The notes under the pieces were generated by a model, which worked only from the letters and a program-made list of their open reading frames with translations, was not told the origin of the DNA and ran no database searches. Made by a program: the position numbers and the translations under genes. Shown here in pieces: positions 1 to 5,165 of a stretch of DNA of 5,245 nucleotides. The DNA lies in NCBI GenBank assembly GCA_015487455.1, contig WFPR01000131.1:1-5245 (forward strand), read 5' to 3'. This DNA comes from Candidatus Bipolaricaulota bacterium. Lineage in GTDB: Bacteria; Bipolaricaulota; Bipolaricaulia; RBG-16-55-9. Every line of letters starts with the position of its first letter. The first letter of the stretch is position 1.

Positions 1-273
1 CTGGAGGACGCATCTCTTGAGGGGGCCGTCAACGCCGTGGCGCCGGAGCCCGTCCGCCAGCGCGACTTCGCGAAGGCGCTGGGGCGAGCGCTCAGGCGGC
101 CCGCCGTGGTGCCGACGCCCGCCTGGGCCTTGCGGCTCGCGCTGGGGGAGTTCGCGGGCGAGCTGCTGGCGAGCGTCCGGGCCATCCCTCAAAAAGCGCA
201 AGAGGCGGGCTATCGCTTCCAACACCCGGAGCTGGAGGGGGCTCTTGATGATCTTTTGAGCCAAATGGGCTAG
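1..273 (+). CDS. TIGR01777-family SDR/epimerase-like protein, C-terminal part
   Basis: Only the last 90 codons are inside the window; the gene begins upstream. The visible residues match the C-terminal region (DUF1731-like) of TIGR01777 proteins, the YfcH/SDR39U1 group of NAD(P)-binding sugar-epimerase relatives. Recognisable stretches are NAVAPEPV (residues 11-18 of the visible part), RDFAKALGRALRRP (21-34), the VPTPAWALRLALGE segment (37-50), ELLASVRAIPQKAQEAGYRF (54-73) and HPELEGALDDLL near the end. The Rossmann domain and catalytic residues lie outside the window, so cofactor use cannot be judged. The substrate of this family is unknown; the protein is cytoplasmic. The TAG stop at 271-273 overlaps the stop of the convergent E1-like gene through CTAG, leaving no room for a separate terminator. 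Family assignment is from motif recognition and is fairly secure; the exact function is not known. Confidence 0.88.
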   Translation: MEDASLEGAVNAVAPEPVRQRDFAKALGRALRRPAVVPTPAWALRLALGEFAGELLASVRAIPQKAQEAGYRFQHPELEGALDDLLSQMG

Positions 274-1295
274 AGCCCGACGTATCGGGCGTAGAGGCCG
301 CGGGCCTCCGCCTCGCTGCGGACGCCCTTGACGATGGCCCGCCCGTCCCGAAAGACGACCAGCTCGACGCTCTGTCCGTGAGGCCGGAAGCTCACCAAGT
401 GCTCGTTGGCGCGCACGACGCCCGCCGGGCGCAGGCGCCCCGCCAGCGCCCCCAGATCGATGAGGCCCGTTGCGCTCGGGTCGGCGACGCGGAGCTGGAC
501 GGCGTCCCGCCCGCAGAGGACCGTCGCCCGTGACGAGCGCGACCCGCCCTCCAGGAACTCAAAGCGCCCCCGCCCGCACGTCGCGCAATCGGGGCGTCGA
601 GGGACGGGGAGGCGCTTCCACGTCGCGTCCCAGACGTCGAGGTAGAGCAAGCCCTCGATCGCGCTTCGGCCCGCCAACAGGCGCAGCGCTTGGGTGGCGG
701 CCAGCGACGCCACCGCGGCGGGGGCCGTCGCGAGCAGCCCGACGGTCTCGCAAGTGGGCAACGCCCCCGCCGGGGGCGGCTCGGGATATAAACACCGAAG
801 GCAGGCCGTCCTCCGGGGCACGATCGCCATCGTCTGGCCGTACCCCTCCATCACCGAGCTGTAGACCCAGGGGACCCCGCGCTTGACGCAGACGTCGTTC
901 AGCAGCAGCCGCGCCTCGACGTTGTCCGTCCCGTCCAGGACGACGTCGGCGTCTTGAAGGAGCTCCTCGGCGTTCTCGGGGGTCAGGTCCGCCACGACCC
1001 CCTCCACAGCGATCTCGGGGTGGATCTCGCGGAGGCGGCGCTCGGCGGCCACGGCCTTGGGTTGGCGCTCTTCGGTGTCCTTCCGCGTGTAGAGGGCTTG
1101 CGTGCCCAGGTTGGCCTCCTCGACGAAGTCTCGGTCGATCAGGACGAGGCGCCCGACGCCCGCGCGCGCCAGGCGCTCGGCCAGGACGCTCCCTAGGGCC
1201 CCCAGGCCCACGATCGCGACCCGAGCGGCCTGAAGCTTCGCTTGCCCGTCTGGCCCGATCCCCCGAAAGCGGCGCTGGCGCTCGTGCCTCTGCAT
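270..1295 (-). CDS. ThiF/MoeB-type E1-like adenylyltransferase
   Basis: A 341-residue protein of the ThiF/MoeB/HesA family. Such enzymes use ATP to adenylate the C-terminal glycine of a ubiquitin-like sulfur carrier (ThiS for thiamine, MoaD for molybdopterin) in the cytoplasm. Visible motifs: RHERQ (3-7), nucleotide-binding GLGALG (30-35), DRD (54-56), N62-L, K80, and TDN with D124. C182 in TCETVG is the expected family cysteine. Two CxxC pairs, C165/C168 and C237/C240, form the expected zinc site. Residues about 258-341 are an extra C-terminal domain (LCGRDAVQ, VFRDGRAIVKG, LYARYVG) found in Bacillus-type ThiF/MoeB proteins. Oddity: the usual NLxRQ motif reads NLGTQ here, so the ATP-site arginine is threonine (T65). 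The ATG at 1295 is chosen because homology begins there and a TACAAT -10 box lies 9 bases upstream; a longer reading from 1424 would overlap xseB. No carrier-protein gene is nearby, so ThiF and MoeB roles cannot be separated. Confidence 0.93.
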   Translation of the reverse strand: MQRHERQRRFRGIGPDGQAKLQAARVAIVGLGALGSVLAERLARAGVGRLVLIDRDFVEEANLGTQALYTRKDTEERQPKAVAAERRLREIHPEIAVEGVVADLTPENAEELLQDADVVLDGTDNVEARLLLNDVCVKRGVPWVYSSVMEGYGQTMAIVPRRTACLRCLYPEPPPAGALPTCETVGLLATAPAAVASLAATQALRLLAGRSAIEGLLYLDVWDATWKRLPVPRRPDCATCGRGRFEFLEGGSRSSRATVLCGRDAVQLRVADPSATGLIDLGALAGRLRPAGVVRANEHLVSFRPHGQSVELVVFRDGRAIVKGVRSEAEARGLYARYVGL

Positions 1296-1304
1296 CGCGC
1301 CCGC

Positions 1305-1334
1305 ATTGTACGCCCCCGACGCCCCCCTTGCCCA
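1305..1334 (-). promoter_or_regulatory. Probable leaderless promoter of the E1-like gene
   Basis: Read on the minus strand, TACAAT (1305-1310, five of six matches to TATAAT) follows TGGGCA (1329-1334, four of six matches to TTGACA) with an 18-base spacer. Only nine bases (1296-1304) separate the -10 box from the ATG at 1295, and they contain no AGGAG-like sequence. Transcription would start at or within a few bases of the start codon, so the mRNA would be leaderless or nearly so. The -10 box is convincing; the -35 box is weak. Confidence 0.5.
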
Positions 1335-1377
1335 CGGCCTCGACATCGGGTACCGTCCCTCCCAACCCAACAAACCC

Positions 1378-1388
1378 AAGGAAGGGGG
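1378..1388 (+). promoter_or_regulatory. Ribosome binding site deciding the xseB GTG start
   Basis: AAGGAAGGGGG lies eight bases before the GTG at 1397. This purine-rich Shine-Dalgarno sequence supports GTG 1397 over the upstream in-frame TTG at 1328, which has no such sequence and would add 23 low-complexity residues (Pro, Ser and Thr) not expected in XseB. Confidence 0.7.
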
Positions 1389-1396
1389 CGAGCGCC

Positions 1397-1648
1397 GTGT
1401 CGGCTTCGAGCCCGAGGAGCCCAAGCGAGCCGAGCGGGCTGCGCGTGGAGGAGGCGCTCGGGCGCCTCGAGGAGATCGTGCGGAGGCTGGAGGGGGAGGC
1501 CGTCCCGCTCGAGGAGGCGCTCCGGCTCTTCGAGGAGGGCGTGCGCCTGGCCGACGCGATCAGGAAGCGCCTGGAGGAGAGCGAGCTGCGCGTCAAAAAA
1601 GTGCTGGAGGACTCCGAGGGCTTCCGCCTGGAGGATTTTTCGCCTTAG
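1397..1648 (+). CDS. xseB: Exodeoxyribonuclease VII small subunit
   Basis: An 83-residue protein with the hallmark sequence of XseB, the small subunit of exonuclease VII. With the catalytic large subunit XseA it degrades single-stranded DNA into oligonucleotides; several small subunits bind each XseA. The core runs from about residue 16: VEEALGRLEEIVRRLE (17-32), then VPLEEALRLFEEGVRLADAIRKRLEESELRV (36-66), predicted as two amphipathic helices. Length is normal for the family (about 70-90). Residues 2-13 are a Ser/Pro-rich extension. The start is GTG with a good Shine-Dalgarno sequence. xseA is not adjacent; the gene stands alone between two minus-strand genes. Its TAG stop (1646-1648) overlaps the TAA stop of the convergent membrane-protein gene in TTAG. 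Family assignment is strong. Confidence 0.93.
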   Translation: MSASSPRSPSEPSGLRVEEALGRLEEIVRRLEGEAVPLEEALRLFEEGVRLADAIRKRLEESELRVKKVLEDSEGFRLEDFSP

Positions 1649-3501
1649 CGCTCGCGCTCGAGGGCGCACTCGTCCGCGCCGACGGCGTCCGCGCCCAGAA
1701 GCCTCAGCTGCCCCTTGAGCCACCCCTCCAGCGCGCCCCGGAGCCCCTCTTGGGCTTCGGAAGCCCGCAGCTTCGCTTCAATCTGGTTGAGGACGGGCGC
1801 GAAGGGCAGGGTGCCCAGCATCAGCAGCCCGCGCTTGGCGACCTTGAGGAACGCCTCGTCCCAGCCCAGCTCGGGCTGCCGCGTCGTCCCCCCGATGGCG
1901 AACTCGATCGCGATGGGGCAGCGTTGGGCGTAGGCGTTGATCCCCTCCACGACCCGCCGGGACGCCTCCGGCCCCAGCCCGAAGAGCGAGGGCGGCTGGG
2001 CGCCCGCGTCGGGCAGCCCGAGCCTCAGCCCCACGATCACCAGCTGCGCGCGCCCCTGCAGCCGAACGCCCTGACCGTTCAAAACGTTCAACTCGATGGC
2101 GACCGACGCCCTCCCCCGCTCGACCCGGACGGGCAGCGTGCGCGCGTACAGCGCCCGGTACGCCCTTAGATCGATGTTTTCGGCCCGCAGCCGAAGCTTC
2201 ACGGGCTCGTCGTTCAGCGCGGAGGGCCAGGCGACGTCCTCCAGCTCGACGTCCACGGTCGTCAGCGGGGGCAGCTCCTCCGCTTGGGTTACAGCGAACT
2301 CGTCCGTGAGCTTGAGCTGAAGGCGCTCGACGCGGAGGCGCTCGAGGGCGATCACCGGCCACGGGGGCTCGAGGGGCTTAAGCGCCTTCAGCGGCTCGGC
2401 ACCCTCGGGCGAAGATGGCGGCGCGGCCCCGGGCGCCAAGCGCTCCAGCAGCGCGCGCTTGAGACGCGCCCAAGCCCAGCGCCCGTAGCGCTCGCCGTAG
2501 CGCCGCCACAGCTCGAGCCAATCGATCTTTTCGGCGTTCGCCCGCAGCCACTCAAAGTAGCTTCGCCAGTCGGGGTCCGCCTCGATGGGGTCGTCGAGGT
2601 TGAGCGAGCCGTCCCGTTGGCGCTTGACGTGCAGCTCGACCTCCCCGACGGCGATCTCGTTGAAAACGAGCCTCCGGCTCATCAGGAGCGGGAGCACGCC
2701 CAGGTCGAGCGCGACGGAGCGGACGCGCAGCACGTCCTCCTCGGGCTTGTTCGGGTTCTGCACCTCAAGGGTGCCCACGCGGAGCCGCCCGGTGAGAGCG
2801 CTCGCCTCCACCCCCTCGACGCGGACCTCGCCGCCCACCACCCACGAGGCCCCGCGGGCGAGGGCGCCCCGGACGAGCGGGGGCGCGACCCGCGCGACCA
2901 CACCGGCGCCCAGCAGCGCCGCGATCAGCAGCGCGACGAGCGCCGGGACCCTTACACCCCTCCATCTGGCTCTGGCGCGGGCGCGGGGGTGAGCGGGAGC
3001 CGCGGGGGCGCCGCCGAGGAGCAGCCGGAGCGCGACCCGCGCGGCCCTCGATCGGGGCTGCAGGCGCGGGCCGACGCGCGCTCGATAGCCTTGCACCAGC
3101 GCCTTAACCCCGAAGAACGCCGGGACGCTCAACGCGAGCGCGAGCGCGTAGCCTCCGAGGACGGCGTAGCGCCACAGCTCGAGCCAGACGAGCCCGGGCG
3201 CGTACGCCAGCCCACGCCACAGGGGCTCCAGAGCCTCGGCGTCCAGGAGCGCCCGGCCCACGGCGACGCTTGCGGGCAGCAGGGGCCACGCCAGGAGCCT
3301 CCCCAGCGCCAGCCCCAGGAGCGCCGCCCCGACGCTCACGTCGAGCACCCACGCGGCCAAAAGCCAGACGACGGTGTTCCGGCCCCAGGGGACGAGCCCC
3401 GCGACCAGGCCCAAGCAAAACCCCAGGGCGATCTGCGCGGGCGTGAGCCCCGAGTGGAGCAGCGCCCAGACGCGACGCACCGCCTGACAGAGGGTCCACA
3501 T
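1645..3501 (-). CDS. Fused TIGR03546-TIGR03545 envelope membrane protein (AsmA-like)
   Basis: A 618-residue protein of unknown biochemical role. Residues about 1-140 resemble TIGR03546: LTPAQIALGFCLGLVAGLVPWG (19-40), further hydrophobic helices near 43-80 and 112-135, and the ELWRYAVLGG segment (108-117). A basic Arg/Ala-rich linker (about 142-184) leads to one transmembrane helix (about 186-205). Then comes a TIGR03545/AsmA-like region: GGEVRVEGVEAS (223-234), RLRVGTLEVQNPNKPEEDVLRV (239-260), RRLVFNEIAVGEVELHV (276-292), DGSLNLDDP (297-305). A second beta-rich stretch spans about 380-545 (RLRVERLQLKL, LPVRVERGRASV). These families usually occur as two neighbouring genes in outer-membrane bacteria; here they share one reading frame. 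By analogy with AsmA-like proteins, the C-terminal part probably sits in the periplasm, anchored in the inner membrane. The ATG at 3501 is preceded by GGGGAGGA; the open frame extends 110 codons further but that part overlaps the neighbouring divergent gene and looks non-coding. Function in envelope biogenesis or lipid transport is inference. Confidence 0.82.
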   Translation of the reverse strand: MWTLCQAVRRVWALLHSGLTPAQIALGFCLGLVAGLVPWGRNTVVWLLAAWVLDVSVGAALLGLALGRLLAWPLLPASVAVGRALLDAEALEPLWRGLAYAPGLVWLELWRYAVLGGYALALALSVPAFFGVKALVQGYRARVGPRLQPRSRAARVALRLLLGGAPAAPAHPRARARARWRGVRVPALVALLIAALLGAGVVARVAPPLVRGALARGASWVVGGEVRVEGVEASALTGRLRVGTLEVQNPNKPEEDVLRVRSVALDLGVLPLLMSRRLVFNEIAVGEVELHVKRQRDGSLNLDDPIEADPDWRSYFEWLRANAEKIDWLELWRRYGERYGRWAWARLKRALLERLAPGAAPPSSPEGAEPLKALKPLEPPWPVIALERLRVERLQLKLTDEFAVTQAEELPPLTTVDVELEDVAWPSALNDEPVKLRLRAENIDLRAYRALYARTLPVRVERGRASVAIELNVLNGQGVRLQGRAQLVIVGLRLGLPDAGAQPPSLFGLGPEASRRVVEGINAYAQRCPIAIEFAIGGTTRQPELGWDEAFLKVAKRGLLMLGTLPFAPVLNQIEAKLRASEAQEGLRGALEGWLKGQLRLLGADAVGADECALERER

Positions 3502-3505
3502 AGCG

Positions 3506-3530
3506 TCCTCCCCACACCCTAATGGGGAGG
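3506..3530 (-). promoter_or_regulatory. Shine-Dalgarno site inside a 7-bp hairpin
   Basis: On the minus strand GGGGAGGA (3506-3513) lies four bases before the ATG at 3501 and is the ribosome binding site of the membrane-protein gene. The seven bases GGGGAGG (3507-3513) are perfectly complementary to CCTCCCC at 3524-3530, separated by a 10-base loop (3514-3523). In the mRNA this GC-rich stem would cover the ribosome binding site. It can form only if transcription starts upstream of it, that is at a plus-strand coordinate above 3530. Confidence 0.55.
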
Positions 3531-3545
3531 GCGCATGAGGGTCAA
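3519..3545 (-). promoter_or_regulatory. Weak candidate promoter for the membrane-protein gene
   Basis: Minus-strand TTGACC (3540-3545, five of six matches to the -35 consensus) is followed after 15 bases by CATTAG (3519-3524, three of six). The spacer is short and the -10 weak. If used, transcription would start around 3512, inside the Shine-Dalgarno hairpin, and the hairpin could not form. Other start points upstream are equally possible. Confidence 0.22.
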
Positions 3546-3584
3546 CACGCCCCAAGGACGGGCGCCCCAACGTAACGCCAGGGC

Positions 3585-3612
3585 TTGACGACCACAAGGG
3601 GTTTGTGATAGT
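3585..3612 (+). promoter_or_regulatory. Promoter of the secreted beta-protein gene
   Basis: TTGACG (3585-3590, five of six matches to TTGACA) and GATAGT (3607-3612, four of six to TATAAT) are 16 bases apart. TG-T at 3604-3606 adds an extended -10 element. The predicted start near 3619 gives a leader of about 43 bases before the TTG at 3662. Position, spacing and fit to the downstream Shine-Dalgarno sequence agree; this is the best promoter in the window. Confidence 0.58.
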
Positions 3613-3626
3613 TTTACAACAAAAGC

Positions 3627-3634
3627 GTTGCAAC
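3627..3634 (+). promoter_or_regulatory. 8-bp palindrome in the leader, possible operator
   Basis: GTTGCAAC is a perfect palindrome located just downstream of the predicted start of the beta-protein transcript. CAAC at 3617-3620 also pairs with its left half, and GCGTT (3625-3629) with AACGC (3639-3643) gives an alternative small stem. It could be a regulator-binding site or a weak leader hairpin. Short palindromes arise by chance, so this is tentative. Confidence 0.25.
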
Positions 3635-3649
3635 CCAAAACGCGGCATC

Positions 3650-3657
3650 AAGGAGGT
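3650..3657 (+). promoter_or_regulatory. Shine-Dalgarno sequence fixing a TTG start
   Basis: AAGGAGGT is a full match to the 16S rRNA tail complement and lies four bases before the TTG at 3662. It decides the start of the secreted beta-protein gene in favour of TTG 3662 and against the upstream in-frame GTG at 3605, which overlaps the predicted -10 region. Confidence 0.78.
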
Positions 3658-3661
3658 CTCG

Positions 3662-5032
3662 TTGTTCGTCTTGCTCTTGCTCGCCTCGGTCGTCAAGTCG
3701 CAGGGATGGAGGGCCAAAACGGTCGCTGGGCCGGTCGTCTTCATCGGGGTGCTGCTCGCGCTCGTGGGGGCCGGGGGCGGGGAGGCCCGGGCTGACGTCA
3801 CCGGCTCGTTCGCGCTGGAGGCGGCCTTCACCCCGCTGTTCGCGTTCGGTCAGACGCCGGTCTTCACCGCCCAGCAGACCCAGCCCGTCGAGGCCGTGGC
3901 CCAGCTCATCGACGTGAGGGCGCTCACGACGGTGCGGCTCAACGTCAGCGGGCTGCAGCTGCAGCTCGACGGCGCGCTGGGGAGCGCCGGGCTCGAATAC
4001 GTGGTGTTGAGCGGCTCCACGACCCTGGGGGCGCTCAACTGGCTGGTCCAGACGGCCTTCGCCGCGCCGTTCGCGACCGTAAGCGTCTCGCCCTTCGTGC
4101 TGCCCGTCAAGGTCGGCCCGCTGCTGTTCGTGACCCAACGTACCCGCCTCAGCTTGACGCTCCTCGGCGTGACCCTGAGCGTCCAGGCGATGATCGACGA
4201 CGTGAACTTCCGGCACCCGCTGGCGACGCTGCCGCTGGGCGCGCCGCTGCTCCCCAGCTACACGGCGCAGTCGCAGGCGTTCAAGTTCGGGGCGATCGCC
4301 TCGCTGACGGCCCCCTTGCCCGGCGGCGCCGTGCTCACGCTGATCGAGGGGCTGAACGCCGACCCGTTTCAGGCCCTGACGATCAAGGGCCGCGGCTTCT
4401 CCGGGCGGGCCTACAGCGCCACGCGGCAGACGCCGAGCGAGCAACTGACGTTCGTGCGCGAGATCGTCTCGCTGCAAAACGCGCGGGTCGGGCCGTGCAC
4501 CCTGGGGCTGATGCTGTTCTTCGATCCCGACCCGCAGCTCCCCCAGACGCCGCCGCTGGTCACCACGGCCAGCGCGAGCTGCTCGCTGGGGGCCACGGGG
4601 ACGATCTCAGCGGCCTTCCGCTCCCCGCCCGGCGGCAGCGCGCTGCCGCTCCAGCTGACCTCCGTCACGCTCGCGTCCATGGGCTGGCCGCTCACCGTCA
4701 CCGCGACGTTCTCGAACACGCTGGAGATCAGCTCGATCACGGCCACGCTGAGCGTCGTGCTGCGGGAGACCCCCATCTCGTCGCTGGCGCTGCAGCTCAT
4801 CGGGGCGCCGGGGACGGGGGTGCAGGCCCTGAGCGCGGCGTTCCTGGTGGCCTCGCCGGGGGGCTACACGCTGACGGCCGGATCGGTCTGGTCGGAGGGC
4901 AGGCTCACGCAGCTGTACGCTCGCCTCAACGCCCAGCTCGGACGGCAGGGGGCGCTCTCCGTGGGGATGACCCTCGCCCCCGAGGACCTGCGGGCGTCCC
5001 GCACGACCCTGAGCGTGCGCTATCGCTTCTAA
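3662..5032 (+). CDS. Secreted beta-rich protein, probable outer-membrane protein
   Basis: A 456-residue protein I do not recognise as a named family. The start is TTG with a perfect Shine-Dalgarno sequence. The N-terminus has a short hydrophobic run (2-11), basic residues (K12, R17, K19), a hydrophobic core (about 21-38) and EARA|D, a likely signal peptidase I site after A44. The mature part is rich in Thr, Ser, Leu, Val, Ala and Gly, has only three lysines, and shows many short stretches of alternating polar and apolar residues, for example RLNVSGLQLQLDG (92-104), RLSLTLLGVTLSVQ (162-175), LTVTATFS (344-351) and TTLSVRYRF (448-456). The C-terminal aromatic Phe is typical of outer-membrane barrels. 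Two cysteines (C279, C307) could form a disulfide. Location in the outer membrane or on the surface is inference; a periplasmic beta protein is the alternative. It is divergent from the AsmA-like gene and followed by another signal-peptide gene, so an envelope role is plausible. No function can be assigned. Confidence 0.8.
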   Translation: MFVLLLLASVVKSQGWRAKTVAGPVVFIGVLLALVGAGGGEARADVTGSFALEAAFTPLFAFGQTPVFTAQQTQPVEAVAQLIDVRALTTVRLNVSGLQLQLDGALGSAGLEYVVLSGSTTLGALNWLVQTAFAAPFATVSVSPFVLPVKVGPLLFVTQRTRLSLTLLGVTLSVQAMIDDVNFRHPLATLPLGAPLLPSYTAQSQAFKFGAIASLTAPLPGGAVLTLIEGLNADPFQALTIKGRGFSGRAYSATRQTPSEQLTFVREIVSLQNARVGPCTLGLMLFFDPDPQLPQTPPLVTTASASCSLGATGTISAAFRSPPGGSALPLQLTSVTLASMGWPLTVTATFSNTLEISSITATLSVVLRETPISSLALQLIGAPGTGVQALSAAFLVASPGGYTLTAGSVWSEGRLTQLYARLNAQLGRQGALSVGMTLAPEDLRASRTTLSVRYRF

Positions 5033-5052
5033 TTTAATCTGATCGGATCGGA

Positions 5053-5088
5053 CTCGGACGGGGCAAGGTAGCGCCGTCTTCCACCGAG
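5053..5088 (+). terminator. Imperfect hairpin after the beta-protein gene, weak terminator candidate
   Basis: Starting 24 bases past the stop codon, GACGGGGC (5057-5064) pairs with GCGCCGTC (5071-5078) over a six-base loop with one G-G mismatch. CTCGG (5053-5057) can also pair with CCGAG (5084-5088) as an outer stem; the two stems compete for the G at 5057. There is no real T-run, only TCTTCC, so intrinsic termination would be weak. It may be a stabilising 3' structure instead. Confidence 0.3.
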
Positions 5089-5149
5089 AAGGGGACGCGT
5101 GTCCGTTGGGCTAAGTGAAAAACCTAGCAAAAATGAGTAAAAAGGGGAC

Positions 5150-5155
5150 AAGGAG
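5150..5155 (+). promoter_or_regulatory. Ribosome binding site of the last gene
   Basis: AAGGAG lies ten bases before the ATG at 5166. It is too close to the in-frame GTG at 5157 and lies downstream of the in-frame ATG at 5133, so it favours the ATG at 5166. Confidence 0.55.
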
Positions 5156-5165
5156 CGTGAGGGCG

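Larger units (their letters stand above)
5033..5165. other. Intergenic spacer, 133 bases
   Basis: Besides the imperfect hairpin, it contains a short run of GATCGGA/TCGGA-like repeats (about 5040-5058) and an A-rich stretch (about 5115-5145) unlike the GC-rich surroundings. TTGGGC (5106-5111) with AAAAAT (5129-5134) at 17-base spacing is a weak possible promoter for the following gene. No tRNA or other RNA gene is seen. Confidence 0.4.

Noticed and set aside
1328..1356. TTGCCC and TACCGT as a promoter for xseB
   Set aside because: The spacing is 17 bases, but only four of six and three of six positions match, which is within chance for this region. No better xseB promoter was seen.
1306..2169. 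Open frame of 287 codons on the plus strand spanning xseB and beyond
   Set aside because: It runs in another frame through xseB, which is clearly real, then antisense through the membrane-protein gene, and is a low-complexity Arg/Pro/Gly reading.
2284..3522. Long open frame of 412 codons on the plus strand, opposite the membrane-protein gene
   Set aside because: The minus strand encodes a protein with recognisable domains and transmembrane helices. The plus-strand reading is full of Arg, Pro, Gly, Gln and Asp without any fold-like pattern, as expected for an antisense shadow in GC-rich DNA.
3605..3661. GTG at 3605 as the start of the secreted beta protein
   Set aside because: It overlaps the predicted -10 region, has no ribosome binding site, and would put 19 mostly polar and basic residues before the signal region. 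TTG 3662 has a perfect SD.
3502..3831. Upstream extension of the membrane protein to residue 728
   Set aside because: The extra 110 residues overlap the divergent gene and its promoter and have no domain-like pattern. ATG 3501 has a strong SD and begins where TIGR03546-like homology begins.
3614..4477. Open frame of 287 codons on the minus strand, opposite the secreted beta-protein gene
   Set aside because: Composition is dominated by Arg, Gln, Glu, Gly and His with no hydrophobic core, and the plus strand has a promoter, SD and signal peptide. It is an antisense shadow.
5040..5060. Short TCGGA-like repeats after the beta-protein gene
   Set aside because: Three imperfect 5-base copies are too few and too short to call a repeat array.
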